A stretch of DNA of 64,000 bases from Symbiodinium natans (GCA_905221605.1 CAJNDS010002201.1:281022-345021), one strand, 5' to 3'. Positions 32,301 through 44,368 are shown, counted from the stretch's first letter. Notes: generated by a model from the sequence alone, not told the origin. Translations and numbers: made by a program.

Positions 32301-35061
32301 CATCAATGGCACCAAATTGGCGTGTACTCGGCAGCTTTCATCCGGGCAGCTGTACTTGCAATACAGCAGCAGGAGGTTGACAAAGGTCTCCTCAGAATCG
32401 CGTGCTGCATTTTTCTCACTTCATCTCGGCGGCTTGGCCACCGAAGTTTGCGTAGCTACAACGTCGCAACTTATTACCAGCCTGACTCGACAGAAGGTTC
32501 CTACCTTCTTGGATGCCGAAGTGCTGGGGGGGAGGGTTGCTGGTTAAGCAGGAAATTGAGCTTGCGGAAGCCTTCAGTAGGCTTCTCATCCATCTCCTCG
32601 GCATCCGATTCAATGCGAGTTTGAACTCCGATGGGTGTGAGGCAACTCACAAAAGACACCGCTTCACTTCTGAGCGTGCTGCGATGAGGGCCTGGTTGTG
32701 GAGCGTGACTGGATCGAGCTCCGACTCGTCCCGAGGCGGCATGTCCGCTAAGGCGTCCTCTGCGCACCATCCAACAGTTGTGCTTAGACCCGAAGCCCAC
32801 ACAAAACCCCCCTCATCCTTCCCATACAGCAGAGAAAGCCGTCCTTAGCAGCTTCCATGTTTTTCGTCATGTACCTGTCACGGGCCACAACACCTCCCTA
32901 TTCCCAGGAGATTGGGTCTCCACATCATAGCATAATTTCAGCCGGTGCGCTCTATTGCAGACTTGAGGTTGAAGGCTTCGATGAGGGCAGTTTCCCTCAG
33001 GACGGAGGTGTTGCCCACACTCCTGGCACAGGGAAGCTCTTCTTCACAAGTTTGCTGAAAGGCTAGCTAAGACTCTCCCTTCAACCATTCTCAACCATCC
33101 AACCTGCGGTCCCGCCCTGGTTTCCAAGCTAGGGATGATTTGAAAATCCTGGCCTTTATATTTTATCTTGATCGGTTCGAAACCCCTTGCTTCGCACACT
33201 TTAGTAGTCACCGCCCTCTGTATGACAAGGCTCCGAGCTTTCAGGTCGCCTTCTGACCTGATCCGATCTGGTGTGCTACGGGTTCAACTGCTTCAACAAG
33301 CAAATGAAGCTCCAGCTTGCAAGCTCCTGCTGCCATGTCGCAAAGCTCCTACGGACAGCTCCGGATGATCCCGCACACCCCGCTCGATGATCTCGGCGAT
33401 GTGCTTCAACGCCGGACCATACTGCTTGGAGCCTTGAGCAATGGAACAGTAGCCAAGCTATTTGGTGGTCTTCTATGTCAGTGTGAAACTTGACCGAGCT
33501 CAATGCTATAGTAGCACAGGGCAATGTTGTAGGCAAGGCTTGCCTGTCAGGGCTTGACTAGTTGTAACTGCTGCAAGTAGGTGGTTGCGAATCGGTTCTA
33601 TGCCACGTGCGCCTGATAGCCGGTGCTTGTTATCGCATCGTTGAATAGCTTCATGGCTTCGGCGTACCTGTCTTGCTCGATCTTTTGTCAGCTGTTTGTC
33701 AAGTGGAAGGGTCATTCTGCCGGAAAGATACTACGCGACAAGCCCTCCAACACACATGGTTTTTCGGGGCACCGCTTCTCTTTCCAAAGCAGCGCACCCT
33801 CGAAGACCTGCCTCTCCTGAATCCAACGCAGGCTTTCAGCCGGAGGGCGGCAAAAGGGAAGCAACGAGTCACCAAGCAACAAAACGCAACAATGTGAAGA
33901 TCCCCTTGACCAGCAGTCGGTGCCCCTCCTCAGAGTCTGGATGACATTGATCCAGGATGCTACGGGCCAGCTGCGTCTCTTCCTGCACAAGTCAGTCTTG
34001 CAAAATCAAACGCACACGAACAAGGAGGAGAGGAGCGTGCCGCCGGCACAACATGTATGTACATGCAGGGCCTGTTCATAGGAAATCGTGGCTTGCAGCA
34101 TCAGCACCCGCTCCTTTTTGGGAAACGAAACAGTCACAGGAACGTGTCAAGTTGTCCGGGTACCACCGGCGAGGACTTGCAGCCCAGGCACAGTGTACTC
34201 CGGCGACTCCACTGAAGTGCAAGCCTGGCTAGCCTCCTCGTACAAGCCTGCTTTGATCAGGCTCTGGACCTAAGATGCCCCAAGGAGGCGACTACGCCTC
34301 TGCCAGTCGGCACGTGGAGCACTGTTAGAATATCTTGGAACCAAAGTTGCATGGTATATCTTGTACTCGTCGATCTCTGGAACGACTTGTACAAGCCTCA
34401 GAAGGGGAAGTTGCGACTCAAGCTCTCTCCGATGCACAGTGATGCGGAAGAGCTCATCTTCATGGCAATATCTGGGGTCCACCCTTGCACGTCTGCGGAG
34501 CATCAAAGCACAAACGCATGCTGTGGCAGACGAGCGGTGACGAATGCCCTCATTTCGGGACTGAACGATACCCACTAGTAGCACCAAGCCACTGAGCCTG
34601 GAGCGCATGCACTAAAGCTAATCGGTTATGCCTGGGGGCTGACCATATATGTCCGCGGCACTGGCAAAGTCTTGCATGTGGTAGTAGCAATATCCGAGCA
34701 ATGACCTCAACATCAGGTGCTGCCGTGCTCATTGTATTCTCGAGACCTCACGCTACATGCCTGCATCGCCCTGCAGGGACTCGTGGCTAGTGCTGAACCT
34801 TCAGCACGCCTTGCGTGTTTCAACATGGAACTGTACTAATGCCTGCTAGGACCCCAGCGTGAAAACCAAGATTGCTTCTTAGAACATCGAAACCAAGTCG
34901 TGGGAAGCAGCCAAGGAGCAGGGCACAGCGGCTCTCGGGAAAGAACTGCAGCTGCTGATTTAGGATCTTTACTGCCTTGTCATACTTCTGCTCCATGATG
35001 TGCGTGTAGATGGTCTTCGTCATCTCCCCCTCTTTGACTTGTACCCGCATCATGCCGGCAC
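29335..35061 (-). CDS. IFT70: IFT70 / TTC30 intraflagellar transport protein, 30 exons
   Basis: Encodes the tetratricopeptide subunit of the IFT-B complex that carries cargo, including modified tubulin, into cilia and flagella. Nearly the whole protein is recognisable in order: TKTIYTHIMEQKYDKAVKIL, LLGYCYYHMQDFASAADIY, QYGPALKHIAEIIERGVRDH, RETALIEAFNLKSAIE, ALADMPPRDESELDPVTLHN, NLLLLYCKY, AADILAENAELTYKNMK, MGQAKIYWELENYSMV, NVTAIILANLCVAY, MTSANEEAEELMRLVE, GTLYCTKGNFEFGISRIIKS and YYAKRCMLALAETLAKNMVV. Exon phases add up to about 622 residues, against about 665 in animals; the last 30-40 residues were not located. The start is ATG at 35053 or 35050, just after a possible spliced-leader acceptor (GATTCAG ending 35062). 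An in-frame ATG at 35080 is the alternative. The gene shows the cell makes flagella by the IFT route. Confidence 0.95.
29335..35061 (-). other. IFT70: IFT70 exon map
   Basis: Exons read on the minus strand: 35061-34920, 34705-34640, 34396-34351, 34269-34192, 34113-34072, 33982-33911, 33816-33773, 33667-33613, 33543-33507, 33432-33349, 33252-33234, 33022-32951, 32874-32844, 32757-32683, 32596-32525, 32390-32351, 32136-32060, 31918-31814, 31744-31706, 31476-31426, 31260-31207, 30963-30908, 30809-30674, 30400-30344, 30268-30227, 30027-30001, 29888-29820, 29743-29709, 29567-29508, 29421 to about 29335. Intron starts: 15 GC, 8 GT, 6 GA. Acceptors are AG followed by G, except exon 11 (AG then A). 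Introns run from 69 to 273 bases. The exact ends of exons 6, 10, 11 and 30 are less certain than the rest; all phases are consistent with this map. A candidate final exon ending FFLKLRD and a stop lies near 28985-28960 but is unproven. Confidence 0.85.
32176..32213 (+). repeat. internal TTTAGGG tract within IFT70 intron 16
   Basis: Five copies (TTTAGGG with one GGCTTAGGG and a final TTTCGGG) inside the intron 32350-32137. On the coding strand it reads CCCTAAA and ends about 40 bases before the acceptor of exon 17. Confidence 0.9.
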
Positions 35062-35778
35062 CTGAATCAGCACAGTGCATGAATTTGGGAAGCTGCAGTG
35101 AATCAAAAACTCAAAAGCAGCCATCACGCAAATCAAAGTGCTGCACCAGGGTGACACCTTCCACGCTTCTGCCAGACCCTACAACTTACTGGGGTTTACC
35201 TCCAAATTCTACATGACCACATGACCCTCAATCTCAATTCTTTCTGAAGTTGGCGGAGACGCCGGGGCAGAGGGGCGAGACTTTTGCTCGCTAGGCCTCG
35301 GAGCACAAAGGAATATCTGCGCCGCCAAGCTGCTGTGGCTGTGACATGTTTAGCTGAGGCAACTAAAGTTTCTGAAGCGGGTAGACTTTTGCAGAGCCTC
35401 TTCGAGTGCTCTGCGGATTGTCCAAGTTCCCCTAACTGGGCACGAAGCATGACCATGGAAACGAAGCATGACCGGTGGGGAAACTTTCAGGATGCCAAGA
35501 GCTTCAGTTCTTGCCACTTGTTGGAGCTCGCAACCACAATTCTTCAGGGTCGAAGCATGAAAGTGACAGAAGCACATACTGGCAATAGCAACGCAAGTGC
35601 AAGCAGAAAGCAAACACAGCAAGCTGCCAACTCCGAGACTTCTTGGACAATAAGTATAAGGATCACATCATGCCAGAGATCTCACACGGTGAGTGATGAA
35701 AGCCAAACTTGGAGCAGCGCCGGCGCCGAGGGAGCGGGTTTCACGGCCCTACTCTGAGCCCGCGTTGGCTGCGAGAGG

Positions 35779-36045
35779 ATGCGAGAGGCTAACTTGTCAG
35801 ACAAGACTGCAGACACCAGGCGTGCGCGTGCGCACCGTCAGAATCAGGAAAGCAATGGCTCCAACTACGAACAAACAACAAAGTACTGGGGTCAGCTGCA
35901 CAAGGCACAGGAGCAGGCACAGGCTGCCTGGCATGCAAGAATCAGATCCTGGAACCGCTTCATGCAACGTGCAACGGCCTTGCAGTGCGTAACGAGCTCA
36001 AGACAAAGCTCAAAGCGGGCCCATGCGACAGCGGCGGCAGCATGA
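35779..36045 (+). CDS. weak plus-strand candidate, helical protein
   Basis: An 88-codon frame from ATG with a charged, helix-like centre (YWGQLHKAQEQAQAAWHARI). No domain, no homologue recognised, and it runs against the strand of all identified genes. It starts about 700 bases upstream of the IFT70 start. Confidence 0.25.
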   Translation: MREANLSDKTADTRRARAHRQNQESNGSNYEQTTKYWGQLHKAQEQAQAAWHARIRSWNRFMQRATALQCVTSSRQSSKRAHATAAAA

Positions 36046-36559
36046 AACTTCCCTGAGCAGACTTTGGGCAGGTTTTGTGAGTATGGTCGAATGCCCCATA
36101 CCAGTGATTACCAGTATTCCAAGACAGTTGTGTGCTCTGCAGAATCAGGAACTCGATGTGTACACGCAGCGGAGCCAGCTTGAACAAGGCTTTCTTCCGT
36201 GGGGAAGAAACAGGCAGCAGCATGCTTCCCACCGTTACTTGAAGGCCTGGAGTTGCCACCAGCCATATTGCTGCGTGCAGATGCGCACATCCCCTCCCCA
36301 AGACCGACCCAGGCCCTGGCCGCAGGGCTTGGACAGAAGTCTGGCGTACTGGGGAAAAGCGCCTCGGTTCTCAAGCGCGGCCCGAGTGCATTTTTTTTGC
36401 CAAAGATTTGGAGAAGCGATGGGGCACAACTAGGGGATATTCGTTAACTTGTAGTCAGGGTCGAAAGAGGAGAATGAGCTCTGCACGGCCGGAGTCGCAG
36501 ATGAGCTAGGCTCCCGTTCCGTTGAGAACGACCTCACCAGGCATGGCCTATATTGCTAC

Positions 36560-37522
36560 ATATTGCTACGTGTTACGGTAGCTGCCAGCTTTGCCAGCCT
36601 TGAAATCGCTGGCCTGCCCGAGGATCCGGCTCCAACGACATCTGTGAGCCTGATCGCTGCCTACAGTATCCCCAGGAGGGCGGCGCCTCACGTGAGCAAC
36701 AGACGTAAGCTGCGCTGCACTTTGCTTCGCCCTGCCCGCCGATGTGCCGGGCAACGTGCCCTTCAAATCATCTCGAACAGGCGCATCCCCTCGATAACCA
36801 GCCTCTCCGACAGCTGGCGAGGTCAAGGCAGGCGGCCTGGGAAGGGCTTGAGACAGTTGGGGATCCTTGGCGCTCCTTGCTCCTGACACGGAAAAGCGTC
36901 ATCGTATATTACGCAGTTGTTCTTGCGGACGGTGCGTTTTTTTTGTTGCAGCAGATGTGTTGTGGGCGCAGACCGCTCTTGCTCGCTCGCTGGCTCACCC
37001 GCCCATCGAGCAGGTTGCTGCATTCATGGCTGCATGTGCGTGCGCATTGATGAGCTTCAATGGCCGAATATAAACTGCTAGGACCTTCGCGACTTCCCAA
37101 CACTTCTACTCTAGGGGCAGGACTCTGGCGAGGACGGTTCCAAGCGGCTCGGCAACGACCTGCAACATACCCAGAAGCTTTGGCAGGATTCGGCAGGATC
37201 ATTGGTTTGGCAACTCTTCCCCTCAAGGTGAGCCTCAGAGAGGCTTCATTAAGAATTGTAAGAGTCGCATAAAGGAGGATCTTTGCGTCGTTCCAAGAAG
37301 ATGCTTGGCTCACGGCGGTGCCCGATAGACGCTGCAGCCGCCAGAGCCTACACCTTGGGTTGCAAGGACCCCCCCCTCCATGTGCCCTTTCACCAACGCA
37401 TCTAGCCTGCGCAACAATCCCACGCCAAGATAGAATCCGGGCCCCCGCGGTGTGCTAGAGTGGACTCGTACGCCTGCGGCCTGAAAAGGCGGAAGCTTTT
37501 GCAGCAGTCGAGTCGGCAGCAA
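36560..37522 (-). CDS. unidentified coding-like segments
   Basis: Minus frames at 37522-37310 (LGVGLLRRLDALVKGHMEGG) and 37313-36909 (WNDAKILLYATLTILNEASL, then LRGRVAKPMILPNPAKASGY) abut in different frames, as exons would. A further stretch near 36820-36770 reads LSERLVIEGMRLFEMI. No family recognised. From 37530 to 38700 I see no gene I can support. Confidence 0.35.
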
Positions 37523-38719
37523 GAAGGAGGCTCTTCAGGCTTTCTCTGAGTCTTCCAACCAGCGCTTGCAAACCTCTTTCGTCAAGATATGACCCACATG
37601 TGGAAGCTTCCGGCGCAATAGAATGTTCATGTGGAAGCCGGCCTCCACATGGAGGTCACATCGGCACTATCGGCAACCTCATCGTACTGGCATACGCGTG
37701 CGAACCTTTTGGCATGCGGCCAGCTTTCTCCGACACGTTCCATCACCAACATCAACGAGCCACAAACTGAACGATGCAAAAGCGCATTGGATCTGAGACG
37801 GGCACGGCCGTGCCAATTGGCGCCAGAGGACCTCGCAGGGACACGCAGTCAGAACCGATGAAACCGGCCTTCACCCGAAGCCTCCTCCCTGACACCAGCC
37901 CTCCTGCCCCAAACATTTGCATGAATGTGACCTTTGCCCAAGAGCCAGACCCGGACGCTTTGGCAGAGGTGGGGGCACCGAAGGCGGGGCATTCCACCTT
38001 GCAGCTGCAGTAAGGGGAATCGGCTGCGCAGTATCTCGGTCAAGAATAGCAATTTGCCTGTCCGCTGGCCTGCTTGTCTAACTGAGTCTAACTGGCGCTT
38101 TGAATGCGTGAACTGGTCGCAGGGAAGATATTTCTTTGGGGCACCTGTGGTCCTGGAGCCTTCTCGATTCAACTGGCCGAACATGCCGAACTTGTGTTCT
38201 TGGTTTGGCAGCCTTGTCTTTGGCCTACAGCTGCTGCAGGCGCTCGTTTGTTCTGTTGAACGGGACAGTTGAAGTTCAAGGTTGACCATGCCAACTCTCG
38301 CACATGCGCACGGCAAGACACTTAGGGGTTTGGGGAGTACGGATTGCGCATTTGGGATTTCCAGCTTGAAGCATGATAGTTTTGTTGCTGCTTCCCTGCG
38401 CGTTCCATCTCCTTTCAGGATCTTTTGGATTTTCTTTCAGGTTCCACACCTCCTAGGGCAGTTTGCGCATTTTATGCCGTGTCGGCGCGTGCCCAGGCAT
38501 GCGTACAAGAGCCCAAGACGCAATGCATCAGTCATGGTCATTCTGGAGGTGTCTTCTGCGCTCCCGGCATAGAGGGGCGAGACTCCACTGTCACTGGCAT
38601 CTCCTGCGTCAGTGCCGGCGGCTGATGACAGCAAGGTCTACACTGAAACTCCCCGGCACCAAGCCCCACTCAAACCCTTGTGTGGCGCAAATAGGGTCTA
38701 GCTAGCAGTTGCCAAGCTA

Positions 38720-39180
38720 GCCCCAATTTGAACCCCCTGCGGCCCCTACTTAGCAGAATTGCTCGTTCATTGCATAAACAATTTAAATTTACTCCACGGG
38801 GCTCCCCTAGACTGGAATTATCTAGCCTGGATGTAGCTTTCTATGTAAGTAGATGTTATTCCTGGCCTGTGCAAATTACTGAATACATTTAAATACATTT
38901 AGTGTCCACCACTGGGCTCCCCCTGGATCTTAAGCTATAAAACCATCTAAACTCTCAAATTGCGGGACCTCAAATGAGCCTCCCTCCCAGAGTTCAAATT
39001 TAAAAGTATTCAAGTCACATAAGTCCGAGGCCTCCATTAGGCTCCCCGTGGCTTGCAATGATTTTCTTCATTCTTCAAGCGATTTCACGCAGGAGCCCCG
39101 AATTTAACCTATCAAACTTAATTCCTGGCCTCCACTAGGCCCCCCAGAATGTAACTGACTTACGCAAGTGAACAATGTAT
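38720..39180. repeat. AT-rich block with degenerate tandem module
   Basis: A gene-free stretch unlike its surroundings: AT-rich phrases (AATTTAAATTT, ATTTAAATACATTT) alternate with a C-rich phrase of the form CTCCACTAGGCTCCCC. Copies of that phrase lie near 38792, 38903, 38967, 39030 and 39128, spaced about 60-110 bases. No long open frame on either strand. Confidence 0.65.
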
Positions 39181-39259
39181 AGGGACGGGGCCTGTCGGAG
39201 GGTTCTGTGAAAATATTCAATGCCAGCTACATGTTGCAAAATATTCTTTATTCAGGTCG

Positions 39260-39560
39260 AGGCTATTTTTGCTGCGCACCGCTTTGGCTTGTGTCTCTTG
39301 TCTGTTGCTTTTCTTTGCGGTCGTCGACGGCGCACCACCACCGCAAAGCAAAAACAAAACTCGTTCTGATAGGCCGATAGGCTAGGGGCGCATGTTCGTT
39401 TTTTGCTGTGTGGTCCGTGTGAGGCCGAAGCACTTTTACCGTGCAGTCGTTTGTGCTGTGCAGGCTAGGGCCACGCTTTCTTTTTTGCTGCGCGGTCGTT
39501 TTTTTGTGCGGCCGAGCGGCCTAGGCTCGAATGTTTTTGTTGCTGAGCGGTCGTCTCCCG
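39260..39560. repeat. degenerate repeats of TTTTTGCTGCGCGGTCG
   Basis: The phrase TTTTTGCTG(C/T)GCGGTC(G), with variants, recurs near 39266, 39399, 39480 and 39530. No domain in the short open frames. Confidence 0.55.
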
Positions 39561-39728
39561 GTTCGAGGTTCTGAGTTGAAACGCAAGTCCTCATCATGGC
39601 ATCATCACCTTTACCGCTTGCACGGCAGAGAAACAGAGCCGGGGCGCTTAGGGGGACATTTGCAAACACATCGCATCACCCCCGTTTGGGTGGGAGACAA
39701 GTCTTCTTTGTGTTTGTTCTTATTTTTT

Positions 39729-39752
39729 CCCTCCTCTCTCTCTCTCTCTCTC
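39729..39752. repeat. (CT)n microsatellite
   Basis: About twelve CT units. The 39760-41480 interval that follows shows open frames but no recognisable gene. Confidence 0.9.
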
Positions 39753-41481
39753 AGAGTCAGAGTGCGAAAAGGGCTAAACCATTTGCGCCGTGCGCAACCA
39801 TGCGTAAGCACACCATGCAGCTGGCGGTGTCTCCGTGCAGGTCCTTGCACTTAACCACGCAGAGACTCTCTAAGACACAGGATGCAAAAAATTAGGTGCC
39901 CAACTATCACGTCAATGCAGTCTTTGCTGCTTTCGGGGCAGTCGTCCAACCAGTAAGTAGACCCATAAATTGTTCTGCTGCAATTCGGCAGTATGCTTGC
40001 CCTCGAGGGATCCTGTTTCCGCTTGCTTGATCAGCTAAAGTTTTGTGGAGTGGGGTAAGAATCAAGTTTTGCAGCATGAGTCGTGTGACATCTATTCTCG
40101 CCAGCATTACTCGAGAAAAATCGCAGGCAGTCATTGGCAGTCAACGCGTCCTGCACTTCGCCGGCGGTGCTGTTGTGCTCGCTCGCAGAGCCTATTGCTC
40201 AGTTGGGGGACAGCTTCTGGAAAACCTGCTATTTTGCTGGGCTGTTTGCATGGTCCTGAACTGGCTGTTGTCAAGAGGTCTGCCAAGTCTCGCATGGATT
40301 TTGGGGCGCTAGATCCTACATATGCCTGCAACCCTGGTGCCGCGGCTCTGCATCTTTCAGAGCCTCAGAGCTATCAGCGCAGCACTTGTGGGCAAGGCCT
40401 TCATCCAAGCCTTCCAGACACTCTCGCCGCCTTCAGAAGACGGGCATGCCAGTGGATTGGGGATCAGCATTCTGTGAATTAGGCCTGAAATTAACAGGAG
40501 TCGGAAGAAAGGCCACAGCGACACGCTCTTGCAGATTTCGGACACACAGCGGTCATGACTCAACCACCCACTAGGCCTTTCTTCTTCCAGGTCATCCAGT
40601 AGCCCTCGCAAATTCAGGCTCGGCTCGACACAGCGGCGCAACCCCTAAGCCTTTACTTGAGGCTTCCATTCGACACAGCTCAGCTGCTTGCGTGCTGCTG
40701 TTCCGCTCGACACTGTGCGGATAATGGAGATGGACTGCTCCTGAGCACACATCTAAACCATCCTCCATGCAACGCAGCCACCACCAACTGCAAGAGCGGA
40801 AGTTGTGGCACGCGTCTCCTCTTCCGCAGTCTCAGAATAGGAAAGGGTCACAGACCTCACGCTGCAGTTGATTTTAAGGACGGAGTTCCTCCTGGAAGTA
40901 TCTAAGAACTTGGGGTGGCTGCTTCTCGCGCTCCTCCTTGCTGTCGGAGCCTCCTGCCAGTCATCGCATTAAACCCCTGGCAGATGCTGCAGGCCCTGCA
41001 CAAAGGAAGGAAAGGAGCAGGGATCCTGCCTTTTTGGCGAGGATAGTCCGCCTGTCAATGTTTCGGATCATGGTGCCTCCTGATGCCTCATGATGCTTCA
41101 TGCTGGGGCCAGGCTGTGCATGCAGAAGGCAGGAACCGCTTTGATTCGTCTGGGTTCTCGCGGCCTCCTTCTTTGAGCTGCCAGTGCCGTTCGCAACTGA
41201 GCAGCTGCGGAACTCGCGAAACTGTCTTGGCCAATTCCGTACATACAAAGCATACTTTCAAGCCTCGTTGACCTTAGGGTTGCTACTCACTGCTTCATGC
41301 TTTCCACGCACCACAACCAAGTGGCAGTAGTCTCTGCAGCATGCAGCAATTAAGTGGCTAGGTTGTTGCTTGGACGCCAAGCCAACGGCTACTGCGAAGC
41401 TGCACTCTGATACACCTGCTACGCTGTGAAACAGGATGAAACAGGTGTGTGAAACCAGAATCCGCCCCTTCATCAAATTTA

Positions 41482-44349
41482 TCACGGGGACCCGTCACTG
41501 AGCGAGGACTTCGGCGACGACATCGGCTTGGCCTTCCGGCCCTTTTTTGATTCTGGGACTGGAATGACAGGGAGCTCTGCAACCACAGTGCCGTCCCCAG
41601 ACCTCCAAATGACGTCTGGCATGTGGCTATCCAGCTGCCCCTCCTCTCGCTCGGCACTGTAGAAGCAAGTGCGTGGCCTTCGCTGGTCTCGGTTTTCAGC
41701 CGAAAGAGCTACGCCTCGATTGGAGACAAACTCTCTGAGAATGCTGAAGACGAGCTCGGACTCCCGATCGTCGAAGTTCATCAGCGGCTTCTCCAGAATC
41801 ATAATCTCAGGGTTCATCACCAGGGCGCGTGCGATGTGCAGTTTGGCCTTCTCCTGGAAGGACAGCGACTCCTGCCAGCCATGCAAAGCTGAGGCCACCC
41901 GCTTGGCGCGCGCGGAGCCGTCTGGCGGGGTCCATCGAGCATGGGGCGGGGATGCCTCTGCCACCTGACTGCTCCCACAGCAGCAACAGCAGGAGCCATC
42001 CTCCGAGCCCTCCTCTTCCGAGACCGGCTCCTGTAAAATCTCGATCTCGCTCTCGGCAAGTGCTCGCGTTCGAGACATCCGAAGTTTGTCCAGAATCCAC
42101 ATCAGGCGATGTCGCTCCTCTGGATGCGAGATAGCACTGGGGTCGCCAAAGAAGAGGTTCTGCAAAGGAGAGCCATACATCAAAAAGACCTGGTGGGTAA
42201 CAAGCAGGCATCGCAGGTGTGAAGGTATGAGCACCTTCCCACTGGTGGGAGGGATTCCGCTGGCCAGCATTTTGATCAGCTTTGTCTTGCCGGAGCCATG
42301 TTGGCCGATCAAAGCGACAAGCTTGCCCTGCTCGACCGACAAGTTCACACCGTGGAACAGATCGTTGTGCATGGATGGCAACTTGAAAGCCAGGTTGTCC
42401 AAGCGTATCGGAATCATGTCAGTGCGCACCATGCCGACATTGCTTGGTATTGATAGGTGCATCAGCTTCTTCCGCTGCTCACCTGTCTCCAAAATGCGTC
42501 CGTTCACCAACTCTTTCAAGTCTCCAACATCGGTCGGCCGGTTCAAAAACACAGTCACTTCGAGCAAAGGCTCGAACTTGGCGATCACACTCTTCATCAT
42601 TGCAAACCCATCCGCGAAGTTTGAGCTGACCTCTTTGAATACGGAGATCGTCGCCAAGAACCTCAGCGAGCAAAACTCGACACGTGTGAATCAAATGACA
42701 ACTCTTGGAGCACATGGCTCCTAACAAGACATCACGCAACCAAGCAATCTCCTCTGCTGGTGTACTTAGGGCAGTTTGCGCTGTCGCATGCTGTCGGCGA
42801 AATGACAGGATAGCCCACTGAGCCCACGGCGTTCCCAGCGAAAGGGAGCCGGAAATGACTTGGGGTGAGTAGAAGCACAGGTAGAAGCCAGAGAAGAAAG
42901 GCCCCAGCCAGGTGAAGAAGAACTCGCTGCGCATGTCGTAGATCCCCAAAGGTTCCTGTACCTCTCCGAACTTAACACTAAGATGTAGTAAGATCTGTGA
43001 GGGCGCTGTGCTTTGTTGGCCTTTATTGGCCTCTATTGGCTTTATAGAAAAGGGGGCCAGGGCTTACTCGTGCATGCTCCATGCCAAGGTCTATTCCGGC
43101 TTGCCTCGGAGAGCTTGGTGACGCGAGCGGCAAACCTCTCGTTCATGGCGGGGCGCTGGAAGTAGCCGGCAATGAGCGGGTAGAACTCACTGATTGCACT
43201 CACAAGTTCAGAAACCTCCTTCTTGTATGCATCGTCTTTCTCAGGCTTTCTCAACCACACTTGGCGTAGGAGCACCCAGAAGGTCATTACCACCGGCATT
43301 GTGATTACAGCCCAGAGCATGCCTGGGTCGCTTGAGACGGCAAAGTAGTTGAGCATGACCAGCTTTCCCAGCGTCTCTAACAAAGAAGACACGTCATTGA
43401 GGCTCGACGCCAGCTCTACGGCATCTTTGTTCACGATCTTTTGGACCTCGTGCTGCGTGACCGCAGCTCGGGAATCATCGCTGAAGTTCATGTACTTCCT
43501 CATCAAGCTAGTCTGCAAGAAGAAGCTGCAGCGGCCTTCGATGTCCATCCTCGTTTTGGCCTCCCTCCACATGTGCAAGATCAGGGGAAGGCCAATATAC
43601 ATCAATCCCAGCAACTGCGCGGTTTTCTCGGGATTTTGCGGGATGAACAGCTCGTCCGAGTGGTCACCAAAGATCACATTGACCATGTACACGGAAGACA
43701 CAAGCATGAACCAAACATATGCGTTCTTGAACTGGTCAAAGAGCAAGATCACGGCAAATCGCCAGCCGTTCCCAGGCACGCGAAGCATCAGCTGGCAAAA
43801 CTCCAAAAAGAGCGGGGCGGGGTTGATGGCCTCAATGGCCTCGGGCCCCAAAGCTGCAGTCTCGGCATACGAGCTGCTTGGAAAGCTATCCCTGTCCAAG
43901 ACTTTGACACGGCAGACCTTCAGGTACTTGCCCAAAGAGCAGCCCATTGGGGCCGTCAGCACGACCTTGAACTCGAGGGTTGCAGACCAGGTCGGCGAAT
44001 CCAAAATCTCGATGTCAACGCTCTGCTGAAACTGGCCATCCTCGAAGACGACCTCACCCTCCGCGTGGACAAAACGCATTCCCGCTTTGGCAGAGCTCGC
44101 TTCTGTTTGGAAGTAGCAGCTGACGCGTCCAGCCAGCGACCCCAGACGCATGACCTTGACACTGAAGGCCTCACCCTCTTCAGCAACAAAGATTGGAGCT
44201 GCGAACTGCAGAATGTCTAAAGATTCTGCGCTGCTCGAGAGCTGAGAATCGAAGTCGTTGGAGTCCAGAGGGCTGTAATGAAAGCCATCAGTGAAGCGGA
44301 GCTCTCGGCTCTCCTGGCGCTTGGCTGTTTTCCCACCGCACACGCCCAT
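41482..44349 (-). CDS. ABC transporter with N-terminal Calx-beta domain and degenerate NBD
   Basis: Three exons: 44349-43068, about 42990-42831 and 42661-41482. Exon 1 begins MGVCGGKTAK, fitting the N-myristoylation pattern. It holds a Calx-beta domain (residues about 52-156, IFVAEEGEAFSVKVMRLGSL to VCRVKVLDRD), then membrane segments near residues 200-226, 243-260 and 343-362. Exon 2 adds FFFTWLGPFFSGFYLCFYS. The junction SLSLGT/FLATISVFKE uses a GC donor (42830). The NBD has a normal Walker A (GQHGSGKTK) and Q-loop. However, the signature reads LSFQE, Walker B is IMILEKP (Lys where the catalytic Glu should be), and the H-loop His is absent. An acidic/poly-Cys insert precedes the signature. 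It is a half-size transporter or a regulatory subunit; substrate unknown. An upstream in-frame ATG at 44463 would add 38 residues. Confidence 0.88.
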
Positions 44350-44368
44350 TCTATCCGCAGCTGTTTCA

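Noticed and set aside
36563-36889. Overlapping plus and minus frames of 107 codons each
   Set aside because: Mutual shadows in G/C-rich DNA; neither has a domain.
41482-42657. A complete ABC gene limited to this one open frame
   Set aside because: The frame opens at a TTG inside an exon. The GC-donor junction to SLSLGT and the upstream membrane and Calx-beta exons show it is only the last exon.
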